29,454 nt of DNA, taken from an uncultured Prevotellaceae bacterium (GTDB lineage: Bacteria > Bacteroidota > Bacteroidia > Bacteroidales > Bacteroidaceae). The notes below the pieces were generated by a model. The model saw only the letters and a program-made list of their open reading frames with translations, had not been told where the DNA came from and ran no database searches. The position numbers and the translations under genes were made by a program. Location: the NCBI GenBank assembly GCA_937891085.1, contig CALAEY010000117.1, forward strand, positions 1-29,454, written 5' to 3'. Shown here piece by piece: positions 1 to 6,500 of this stretch. Positions within the stretch are counted from its first letter, which is position 1, and each line of letters opens with the position of its first letter.

Positions 1-57
1 GACAGCATCAGCAAGGATGTGACGAGTGATGTGAAGGCCCAGTTGGCTAAGAAATAA
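1..57 (+). CDS. C-terminal end of an OmpH/Skp-like protein (partial)
   Basis: The first 57 bases read as one open frame of 18 residues (DSISKDVTSDVKAQLAKK) followed by TAA. The 5' part lies outside the window. Bacteroidales usually carry two ompH-like genes in tandem downstream of bamA, and the next gene here is clearly OmpH-like, so this tail is probably the first paralogue. The ending with a DVT-x-x-VKA pattern resembles the ends of such chaperones. The fragment is too short to prove the family; that part is inference from context. Confidence 0.5.
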   Translation, partial: DSISKDVTSDVKAQLAKK

Positions 58-78
58 TCCATTATGTATCAACTTTCG

Positions 79-107
79 GGGGCAGGCACGGGAATCATGC
101 TTGCCCC
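79..107 (+). terminator. Stem-loop between the two ompH-like genes
   Basis: GGGGCAGGCA (79-88) can pair with TGCTTGCCCC (98-107) through ten base pairs, one of them G-U, around a nine-base loop. The bases after it, TTATCAGATGTTTT, hold only a weak U-run. It could be a partial terminator or an RNA processing/stability hairpin that sets the ratio of the two chaperones. The function is inferred; the pairing is seen directly. Confidence 0.45.
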
Positions 108-125
108 TTATCAGATGTTTTCATC

Positions 126-626
126 ATGAAAAAAACTTTGTGGTTCTTTTTGTACCTCCTCGCCACCTTGCACATGCAGGCCCAGGAGCGGGTGGGGTTC
201 TTCAGCCGCGATGCGGTGCTGCGTGCCCTGCCCGACTACATGGCGGCGCAGGCTTCATTGGATAAGTTGCGTGGCCAATACGATGCGGAGACACAACGGG
301 TGGAAGATGAGTTCAACAGGAAATACGAGGAGTTCCTCGAAGGACAGCGCGACTTCGCTCCTACCATCTTGCAGAAACGACAGACGGAGTTGCAGGAGTT
401 GATGTCGAAGAACATACAGTTCCGCCAGGAGGCCGCCCGCCTGTTGCAGCAGGCCGAGCACGATGCCATGGCCACGCTGTATGCCAAGATCGGCGAGGCG
501 GCGAAGGCCATCGGCAAGGAGCGCGGCCTCGCCTTCATCCTCAATACCGATGGCGATGCACTCCAGTATGTCGACGAGTCGATAGGTGTCGACCTGACCC
601 AGGATATCATCAGTAGGCTGCGATGA
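126..626 (+). CDS. OmpH/Skp-family periplasmic chaperone
   Basis: The 166-residue protein starts with a Sec signal peptide (about residues 1-19, MKKT, a hydrophobic core, then QAQ) and continues as a small charged helical protein. Residues 20-35 (RVGFFSRDAVLRALPD) match the opening strand of OmpH/Skp proteins. Residues 40-130 are rich in Gln, Glu, Lys and Arg and should form the long coiled-coil arms that hold unfolded outer-membrane proteins in the periplasm. The C-terminal part (FILNTDGDALQYVDESIGVDLTQDII) is the returning strand segment typical of the family. Size is normal for Skp. It sits directly after another probable OmpH gene, and its stop overlaps the murI start (ATGA at 623-626), so the two are probably translationally coupled. 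Confidence 0.88.
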   Translation: MKKTLWFFLYLLATLHMQAQERVGFFSRDAVLRALPDYMAAQASLDKLRGQYDAETQRVEDEFNRKYEEFLEGQRDFAPTILQKRQTELQELMSKNIQFRQEAARLLQQAEHDAMATLYAKIGEAAKAIGKERGLAFILNTDGDALQYVDESIGVDLTQDIISRLR

Positions 627-1729
627 TGGCGTTGTCTTCAGCACCCGGTCCCATCGGTGTCTTCGACTCCGGCTACGGCGGCTTGACCATCCTCCATGGC
701 ATCCGCCAGTTGCTGCCCGAATACGATTACCTGTATCTCGGCGATAATGCACGTGCCCCTTATGGCACGCGCTCTTTCGACGTGGTGTACTCGTTCACGC
801 GGCAGGCAGTGCTCAAACTCTTTGAGATGGGGTGCCACCTCGTGGTGCTCGGCTGCAATACGGCGTCGGCGAAGGCGCTGCGCAGCATCCAGCAGAACAA
901 CCTGCCACATATAGACCCTAAGCGCCGTGTGCTGGGCGTAATCCGCCCTACAGTGGAGGCGATAGACACGCTCACGCAGAGCCGTCATGTGGGGGTGCTG
1001 GGTACGCCAGGTACCATCAAGTCGGAATCTTATCCGCTGGAGATACACAAGCTCTTCCCAGACATCCAAGTGTCAGGACATGCCTGCGCCCTCTGGGCAG
1101 CCATCGTGGAGGCAGGTGAGGCACAGAGTGAAGGGGCCGACTACTTCATCCAGAAAGACATCAATGCCCTGCTGGCAAAGGATCATGAGATAGATACCAT
1201 CATCTTAGGCTGCACCCACTACCCCATCTTGCTGCCAAAGATCAGGAAGTTCGTACCAGAAGGAATCAATATCTTGGCACAAGGCAATCTTGTGGGCGAG
1301 AGCCTCAAGGACTATCTGCAACGCCATCCTGAAATGGATGCCAAATGCACTAAGGGCGGCACGTGTACCTACTTCACCACAGAAGCAGAGGAGAAGTTCG
1401 CTGAATCGGCTACGACCTTCCTCAGCGAGCAGGTCAGCGTGCAGCACATCGAGTTAGGAAACAATCAAACCAACAATTACTCTATGGAAACAAAGGAAGA
1501 TAAGAGTCGTACCACTGAGGTGTTTCAAGGCACTTCGTGGGAAGCAGAACTGGTGAAAGGACTGCTTGAGAGCAATGGCATAGCCTGCATGACAAGAATG
1601 GGTAGCGCTGGCGTCTATTCACTTACCATCGGCAACGACTATAGCGTCTGGGTGTTTGAGAAAGACAAGGCACAGGCATTGGAAATCATAAACAATCGTA
1701 CTGAGACTCATGAAGAAGACGTGGAATAG
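623..1729 (+). CDS. murI: Glutamate racemase fused to a DUF2007-like domain
   Basis: Residues 1 to about 280 are glutamate racemase, the cytoplasmic enzyme that makes D-glutamate for peptidoglycan. The active-site pieces are all visible: DSGYGGLT (Asp15), GDNARAPYG, VLGCNTAS (Cys78) and ILGCTHYP (Cys197), the two cysteines being the catalytic acid/base pair. The family normally ends near residue 270-285. Here the frame continues without a stop through a short Asn/Gln linker into about 65 residues (299-360, TEVFQGTSWEAELVKGLL...) that resemble DUF2007 (PF09413, putative signal-transducing domain), usually a separate small protein. An internal ATG at 1484 (Met288) lies just before that domain in an A-rich context, so a separate DUF2007 product could also be made. 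Start ATG 623 overlaps the ompH stop; a second ATG follows at 626. The 3' end overlaps proB by 20 bases. Confidence 0.9.
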   Translation: MMALSSAPGPIGVFDSGYGGLTILHGIRQLLPEYDYLYLGDNARAPYGTRSFDVVYSFTRQAVLKLFEMGCHLVVLGCNTASAKALRSIQQNNLPHIDPKRRVLGVIRPTVEAIDTLTQSRHVGVLGTPGTIKSESYPLEIHKLFPDIQVSGHACALWAAIVEAGEAQSEGADYFIQKDINALLAKDHEIDTIILGCTHYPILLPKIRKFVPEGINILAQGNLVGESLKDYLQRHPEMDAKCTKGGTCTYFTTEAEEKFAESATTFLSEQVSVQHIELGNNQTNNYSMETKEDKSRTTEVFQGTSWEAELVKGLLESNGIACMTRMGSAGVYSLTIGNDYSVWVFEKDKAQALEIINNRTETHEEDVE

Positions 1730-2795
1730 AATCATCGTGAAGGTGGGCAGCAATGTGCTGAGCCGCAAGGATGGCACGCTGGACGTGACACGTATGTCGG
1801 CCATCGTGGACCAGATAGCAGAGCTGCGCCAAGCAGGCCTAGAAGTGATTCTGGTGAGCTCTGGCGCCGTGGCGTCTGGCAGGAGTGAGATACATCCTAC
1901 CAAGAAGCTCGACAGCGTGGAGCAGCGCCAACTCTTCTCTGCTGTGGGGCAAGCCAAGCTCATGGGGCGCTACTACCAACTCTTTGGCGACCATGACATC
2001 ACGGTGGGGCAGGTGCTCACCACGAAAGAGGACTTTGCCACACGCCGCCTGTATCTCAACCAGAAGAGCTGCATGAACGTGATGCTGGCCAATGGCGTGA
2101 TTCCCATCGTCAATGAGAATGATACCATCTCCGTCACAGAGCTGATGTTCACGGATAATGACGAACTGAGCGGCCTCATCGCCACGATGATGGATGCTCA
2201 GGCACTCATCATCCTGAGCAACATCGATGGCATCTATGATGGAAACCCTTCTGACCCTGCTGCCAAGGTAATCAGGGAGATAGGCCCCTCTGACGATCTC
2301 TCTTGCTACATCCAAAGCAGTAAGTCGAACTTCGGACGTGGAGGCATGCTCACCAAGACACGCATTGCCCGCAAGGTGGCTGATGAGGGCATCGAGGTGC
2401 TGATAGCCAATGGCAAGCGTGAGAACATTCTCACGAACCTCTACCTGCACCCTGAAGAGACGCTCTGCACGCGCTTCACGCCGTCTGATGCTCCTATCTC
2501 TGGGGTGAAGAAGTGGATAGCCCACAGCGAGGATTTTGCCAAGGGCGAAGTGCATGTGAATCATGATGCTGCCACCCGCCTTACGTCTGAGGAGGCCGTG
2601 AGCCTGCTGATGGTGGGCATCACAAGCATCGAAGGAGATTTTGAAAAAGACGATATCGTGCGCATCATCGATGAGCAGGGCAACCTCATTGGGGTAGGCC
2701 GTGCCAACTACAATGCCAAGGATGCCCGCTCGCAGATAGGCAAGCATGGAGGCAAGCCCATGGTGCACTACGACTTTCTGTATATTGAAAATTGA
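1710..2795 (+). CDS. proB: Glutamate 5-kinase
   Basis: The enzyme phosphorylates L-glutamate with ATP to give gamma-glutamyl phosphate, the first step of proline synthesis. The amino-acid kinase fold is clear: IIVKVGSNVL near residue 8, EVILVSSGAVASG around 45-57, VPIVNENDTIS-type segment (here IPIVNENDTIS), then SNIDGIYDGNP and the lysine-containing GRGGMLTKTRIA. Residues from about 270 to the end form the C-terminal PUA domain typical of bacterial ProB; total length, 361, is usual. The start codon lies inside the end of the murI fusion gene (20-base overlap), suggesting coupled translation. The last residues (IEN, then TGA) already belong to the heptamer repeat array that fills the gap to proA, so the repeat has set the C-terminus. 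Confidence 0.97.
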   Translation: MKKTWNRIIVKVGSNVLSRKDGTLDVTRMSAIVDQIAELRQAGLEVILVSSGAVASGRSEIHPTKKLDSVEQRQLFSAVGQAKLMGRYYQLFGDHDITVGQVLTTKEDFATRRLYLNQKSCMNVMLANGVIPIVNENDTISVTELMFTDNDELSGLIATMMDAQALIILSNIDGIYDGNPSDPAAKVIREIGPSDDLSCYIQSSKSNFGRGGMLTKTRIARKVADEGIEVLIANGKRENILTNLYLHPEETLCTRFTPSDAPISGVKKWIAHSEDFAKGEVHVNHDAATRLTSEEAVSLLMVGITSIEGDFEKDDIVRIIDEQGNLIGVGRANYNAKDARSQIGKHGGKPMVHYDFLYIEN

Positions 2796-2886
2796 AAATT
2801 GGAAATTAACAATTGACAATTCACAATTGACAATTGACAATTAATAATTTATAATTCATAATTGATTTTATAATTCATAATTGATA
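2784..2886. repeat. Heptamer tandem array between proB and proA
   Basis: The stretch divides into 7-base units of the form ATTNANA: ATTGAAA twice, ATTGGAA, ATTAACA, ATTGACA, ATTCACA, ATTGACA twice, ATTAATA, ATTTATA, ATTCATA, ATTGATT, then a 5-base break (2868-2872), ATTCATA and ATTGATA. It begins within the last codons of proB and ends one base before the proA ATG. Spacing is strictly seven apart from the one break, so this is a degenerate tandem repeat and not simple AT-richness. Function is unknown. Confidence 0.85.
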
Positions 2887-2887
2887 A

Positions 2888-4138
2888 ATGAACCTGACAA
2901 ATACATTTAAAGAAGCAAGGGATGCCAGTCGGAAACTGCTGCAATTGGATGCTGAGACCATCAATCAGGTATTGGTGGCTGTAGCAGAGGCAGCAGAGGC
3001 AAAGGCCGACTTCATCCTCCAAGAGAACCAGAAGGACCTCAACAGGATGGAGCCTACCAATCCGCTCTATGACCGTCTGAAACTGACCAAAGAGCGTCTG
3101 CATGGCATCGCAGCAGATACGCGCAACGTGGCTTCACTGCCTTCGCCATTAGGCAAGGTACTGAAGGAGGCCATACGCCCCAACGGACTGATTATCCGCA
3201 AGGTGAGCTTCCCCTTTGGTGTGGTGGGAGTGATCTATGAAGCCCGTCCTAATGTGACGTTCGATGTGTTCTCCCTCTGCTTCAAGAGTGGGAATGCCGT
3301 GCTGCTGAAAGGCGGCAGCGATGCCCATGCCACAAACCTAGCCATCGTGCAGGTGCTGCATGAGGTGCTGGAGCTCTTCCAGATAGATACCCATACGGTG
3401 GAGTTGCTTCCTGCCAGCCATGACGCTACTGCAGAGATGCTGCAAGCCGTAGGACTGGTGGATGTGATCATCCCACGTGGCAGCAGTCGCCTCATCCAGT
3501 TTGTACGTGCCAATGCCAAAGTGCCTGTGATAGAGACAGGTGCAGGCATCTGCCATACCTACTTCGATGCTGAGGGTGATTTGGAGAAGGGCAAGGCCAT
3601 TATCCACAATGCCAAGACGCGTCGTGTGACGGTTTGCAATGCGATGGACTGCCTGCTGCTGCATGAAAGCCGACTCTCTGACCTGCCTGCCCTCTGTGCA
3701 CCATTGGCAGCAGAGAACGTGATTCTCTATGCTGATGCTCCTGCTTTCCAAACTTTAGAGGGTCACTACCCTGCCACCCTACTCTGCCACGCTACCCCAG
3801 ATAGCTATGGCACGGAGTTCCTCGACTATAAGATGGCCATCAAGACTGTAGGCAGTCTGCAGGAGGCCATCGACCATATCAATGGCATTGGCTCTGGACA
3901 TAGCGAGAGCATCGTCACGGAGAACAAAGCCCATGGTCAGCAATTCTGTCGTGACATCGATGCTGCCTGTGTCTATGTCAATGCGCCCACTTCCTTCAGC
4001 GATGGTGCCCAATTTGGCTTAGGTGCAGAGGTGGGCATCAGCACCCAGAAGATGCATCCTCGTGGCCCTATGGGGTTGGAAGAAATCACCACCTATAAGT
4101 GGTTGATAGAAGGCAATGGACAGACAAGGGAAAAATAG
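2888..4138 (+). CDS. proA: Gamma-glutamyl phosphate reductase
   Basis: This NADPH-dependent enzyme reduces the ProB product to glutamate 5-semialdehyde, which cyclises to pyrroline-5-carboxylate on the way to proline. It has the aldehyde-dehydrogenase-like fold: VSFPFGVVGVIYEARPNVT (106-124) and LLKGGSDA (139-146) are cofactor-side motifs, IIPRGSSRLI lies near 195, and Cys250 in NAKTRRVTVCNAMD is the expected catalytic thiol. The more usual form of this motif reads NAKxxRPxxCNxxE, so a Pro-to-Val and a Glu-to-Asp change are present around it. The end (FGLGAEVGISTQKMHPRGPMGLEEITTYKW) is canonical. Length 416 is normal. It follows proB after a repeat-filled gap and precedes argF'. Confidence 0.97.
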   Translation: MNLTNTFKEARDASRKLLQLDAETINQVLVAVAEAAEAKADFILQENQKDLNRMEPTNPLYDRLKLTKERLHGIAADTRNVASLPSPLGKVLKEAIRPNGLIIRKVSFPFGVVGVIYEARPNVTFDVFSLCFKSGNAVLLKGGSDAHATNLAIVQVLHEVLELFQIDTHTVELLPASHDATAEMLQAVGLVDVIIPRGSSRLIQFVRANAKVPVIETGAGICHTYFDAEGDLEKGKAIIHNAKTRRVTVCNAMDCLLLHESRLSDLPALCAPLAAENVILYADAPAFQTLEGHYPATLLCHATPDSYGTEFLDYKMAIKTVGSLQEAIDHINGIGSGHSESIVTENKAHGQQFCRDIDAACVYVNAPTSFSDGAQFGLGAEVGISTQKMHPRGPMGLEEITTYKWLIEGNGQTREK

Positions 4139-4204
4139 TGGATAGTGGACAGTGAATAATTCATAATTCATAATTCATAATTTATAATTTATAATTCATA
4201 ACTC
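4135..4204. repeat. Heptamer tandem array between proA and argF'
   Basis: Ten uninterrupted 7-base units: ATAGTGG twice, ACAGTGA, ATAATTC three times, ATAATTT twice, ATAATTC and ATAACTC. The first unit contains the proA stop codon (TAG 4136-4138) and the argF' ATG (4205) is exactly the start of what would be the eleventh unit. The unit drifts from a G-rich to an A/T form along the array. It occupies the whole intergenic gap, leaving no room for separate signals. Confidence 0.88.
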
Positions 4205-5161
4205 ATGAAACGATTTCTGAACGTAAGCGATATAGGCGACCTGCATCAAGCATTGCAGGAAGCGATGGAGATAAAGAAAGACAGATTCAAATATGTGGAG
4301 CTGGGACGCAACAAGACCCTGCTGATGGTGTTCTTCAATAGCAGCCTCCGCACCCGCCTTAGCACGCAGAAGGCTGCCCTCAATCTGGGCATGAACGTCA
4401 TCGTGCTCGATGTGAACCAAGGGGCGTGGAAGTTGGAGACAGAGCGTGGCGTCATCATGGATGGCGACAAGTCTGAACACCTGCTGGAAGCCATTCCTGT
4501 GATGGGATGCTACTGCGACCTTATCGGCGTGCGCTCATTTGCAGGATTGGCAGATCGCGACTACGACTATGCCGAGACCATCTACCACCAGTTTCTGAAG
4601 TACAGTGGCAAGCCTGTCTTTGCGATGGAGACTGCCACCGTTCATCCTCTGCAGGCGTTTGCCGACCTTATCACCATCGAGGAGCATAAGACGGTGAAGC
4701 GTCCGAAGGTGGTACTCACATGGGCGCCTCATCCAAAGGCATTGCCACAGGCTGTGCCCAACTCTTTTGCAGAGTGGATGAATGCAGCAGATGTGGACCT
4801 CGTCATCACCCATCCTGAGGGCTACGAGCTTGATCCTAAGTTTGTGGGCAATGCCGTGGTGGAATACGACCAGCGCAAGGCTCTCGAAGGAGCCGACTTC
4901 GTGTATGCCAAGAACTGGAGCTGTCCAGGTGTGACGCGTCCTGCCGACTATGGCAAGGTACTGAGCAAGGACATGAGTTGGACCATCGATACAGAGCACA
5001 TGTCGTGGACCAACAATGCGCACTTCATGCACTGCCTGCCTGTGCGTAGAAACATGATTGTGACAGACGATGTCATCGAGGCACCCACTTCCCTGGTGAT
5101 TCCAGAGGCAGCCAATCGTGAGATTTCTGCCACGGTGGTGATCAAGCGAATGATAGGGTAA
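4205..5161 (+). CDS. argF': N-succinylornithine carbamoyltransferase (ArgF' type)
   Basis: The enzyme transfers a carbamoyl group from carbamoyl phosphate to an acylated ornithine in the Bacteroidetes version of arginine synthesis, where acylation is kept through the carbamoylation step. Transcarbamylase motifs are present: FFNSSLRTRLS with the SxRT carbamoyl-phosphate loop at 47-50, VHPLQAFADL (HPxQ at 147-150) and HCLPVRRN near the C-terminus. Length, 318 residues, equals the B. fragilis enzyme, to which long blocks look nearly identical from memory. Residue 90, known to decide succinyl versus acetyl substrate, is Ser (GDKSEH) where B. fragilis has Pro; a Glu there marks the acetyl enzyme, so succinyl use is expected. 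It follows proBA, which also consume glutamate. Confidence 0.93.
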   Translation: MKRFLNVSDIGDLHQALQEAMEIKKDRFKYVELGRNKTLLMVFFNSSLRTRLSTQKAALNLGMNVIVLDVNQGAWKLETERGVIMDGDKSEHLLEAIPVMGCYCDLIGVRSFAGLADRDYDYAETIYHQFLKYSGKPVFAMETATVHPLQAFADLITIEEHKTVKRPKVVLTWAPHPKALPQAVPNSFAEWMNAADVDLVITHPEGYELDPKFVGNAVVEYDQRKALEGADFVYAKNWSCPGVTRPADYGKVLSKDMSWTIDTEHMSWTNNAHFMHCLPVRRNMIVTDDVIEAPTSLVIPEAANREISATVVIKRMIG

Positions 5162-5191
5162 ATGAAGAATGAAGAGTGAAGAATGAAGAAT
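5162..5191. repeat. Heptamer tandem array after argF'
   Basis: Directly after the argF' stop codon lie ATGAAGA, ATGAAGA, GTGAAGA and ATGAAGA plus two bases. Including the preceding A (5161-5191), it is an inverted match, 29 of 31 positions, to 5299-5329 within the next gene. The two arms flank 107 bases that include that gene's start codon, so the mRNA could fold into a long stem. Confidence 0.85.
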
Positions 5192-5218
5192 ATGACTGAC
5201 CTTAAACATTGACTTACT

Positions 5219-6346
5219 ATGAAAGATTTATTGAAAGAAATACTTAAATCTATCAAGACGGACATATCTACCTTGATAAGACTGAAGTCACAGCCTTCAC
5301 TCTTCATTCTTCACTCTTTATTCTTCATTTTAACCCTTCTCCCCCTCAGCGTCTCTGCGCAGCAAGTGGAGTGGAATGTAGATGCCTTGGGGTTCTTCGA
5401 CAACTCGGAGGGCGACCATACCCTGCGCCCTACGCAGACCTTGGCAGGCATGAACGTCAGTCCTGAAGTGGGGCTCAGTTGGAACAATCGGCAACATGCC
5501 ATCATGGGAGGTGCCAACCTCATCACACGCTGGGGAAGCGATGAAGATGCCTTGAAAGCGAAAGCCTTGGTCTACTATCAGTACCAAAGTCCGCATTTTC
5601 ACTTCCTCATAGGCAACTTCATGCGCGATAAGTTGCTGAGCGACTATCCCGAATACCTCTTGGCAGATACCATTCGCTACTATCGACCCGTGGTGCAAGG
5701 CATGGCTTGGCAATATCTGGCTGATAACGGACATTTTGAGGCTTTCCTTGACTGGACCAGTGCCATCAGCAAGAAGCATAGGGAACAGTTCATGGCTGGC
5801 ATCAGCACCAAGTTCCACTTCCAGCACTTCCTCATCGGAGCAGAGGGCTACTACTATCACTATGCCCGTAGGCAAAATAGCCCTATAGATGAGCACATTC
5901 ACGACTATCTCATCACCCACCCCTTCATAGGACTGCACTATGATCAATGGGCATTCCTCGACCAGTTGGAGATACGTGGCGGCCTCCTCGCTTCCTTAGA
6001 CCGTGAGCGCAACATGGAGCATGGCAAGTACACACCCATAGGCTTCTTAGGAGAGCTGCAGGCCTCGAGGAAAAACCTGCAACTGAAAGAAACCGTCTAC
6101 GCTGGTGCCAATATGCAGCATTTCGGGTCTTCACACTTAGGCCAGTATTACTGGGGCGACACTTATACGCAGGCCCCTTTCTACAGCCGCACCGATCTCC
6201 AATACCGCTTCATCAACAATAGCTTTGTGAATGTCTATGCTGGGGTCATCGTAAACGCCACCCGTTATGGCATCAACCACCACCAAGTGATTACCCTCCG
6301 CCTCAACTTAGGTTCCAAGAATTTCAAGCCTATCATGCTGAAATGA
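5219..6346 (+). CDS. Uncharacterised outer-membrane beta-barrel-like protein
   Basis: I do not recognise a named family. The 375-residue protein has a long N-region (about 27 residues), a hydrophobic segment (about 28-46) and a plausible signal-peptidase site after SVSA, before QQVEWNV. The mature part consists of alternating aromatic and polar stretches with many Tyr, Phe, His and Trp, for example YYQYQSPHFHFLIGNF and QWAFLDQLEIRGGLLAS. It ends in strand-like VITLRLNLGSKNF, which fits a transmembrane beta-barrel. ATG 5219 is the only Met start able to include the signal peptide; a TTG at codon 19 is a weaker alternative. Codons 27-37 are made from an inverted heptamer array, so part of the signal peptide is repeat-derived. 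It is the last gene of the + strand unit. Function and substrate are unknown. Confidence 0.75.
   Translation: MKDLLKEILKSIKTDISTLIRLKSQPSLFILHSLFFILTLLPLSVSAQQVEWNVDALGFFDNSEGDHTLRPTQTLAGMNVSPEVGLSWNNRQHAIMGGANLITRWGSDEDALKAKALVYYQYQSPHFHFLIGNFMRDKLLSDYPEYLLADTIRYYRPVVQGMAWQYLADNGHFEAFLDWTSAISKKHREQFMAGISTKFHFQHFLIGAEGYYYHYARRQNSPIDEHIHDYLITHPFIGLHYDQWAFLDQLEIRGGLLASLDRERNMEHGKYTPIGFLGELQASRKNLQLKETVYAGANMQHFGSSHLGQYYWGDTYTQAPFYSRTDLQYRFINNSFVNVYAGVIVNATRYGINHHQVITLRLNLGSKNFKPIMLK
5295..5329. repeat. Inverted heptamer array inside the barrel-protein gene
   Basis: Five 7-base units, CTTCACT, CTTCATT, CTTCACT, CTTTATT and CTTCATT, run in frame through the signal-peptide coding region. They are the reverse complement of the ATGAAGA-type array at 5162-5191. 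Because three units make 21 bases, translation gives a seven-residue periodic hydrophobic peptide (SLFILHS, then LFFIL). Confidence 0.85.
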
Positions 6347-6384
6347 CAGACTTTGTTCACTCTATGCTCTCACTGTGAGCAAAA

Positions 6385-6404
6385 ATGCCCACAACTGTGG
6401 GCAT
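6385..6404 (+). terminator. Hairpin ending the + strand unit
   Basis: ATGCCCACA and TGTGGGCAT form a perfect nine-base-pair stem around a two-base loop, followed by AGATTTTCC. It lies 39 bases after the barrel-gene stop. The U-run is short, so termination is likely but not certain. A small palindrome CTCACTGTGAG (6369-6379) precedes it. Confidence 0.6.
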
Positions 6405-6426
6405 AGATTTTCCTAACGTGAGAAAA

Positions 6427-6459
6427 AAAGGGGTTATGCCATCACGACATAGCCCCTTT
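6427..6459 (-). terminator. Intrinsic terminator of the susCD unit
   Basis: On the - strand AAAGGGGCTATG pairs with CATAACCCCTTT (12 base pairs, one G-U) around a nine-base loop, and the RNA continues into a run of U from the A-tract at 6423-6429. It lies 42 bases beyond the susD stop. Together with the hairpin at 6385-6404 it separates the two convergent transcription units. Confidence 0.85.
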
Positions 6460-6500
6460 ACTGATAGTCAGTATTTAACTGATATTAAAAGAGAGTTGTA

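Noticed and set aside
1839..2840. 333-codon open frame on the - strand opposite proB
   Set aside because: It lies fully against a certain proB gene, its composition reflects the complement of proB codons, and its first residues come from the heptamer array. It resembles no known protein.
2784..5191. CRISPR-like array
   Set aside because: The repeats are 7 bases with no spacers and no cas genes.
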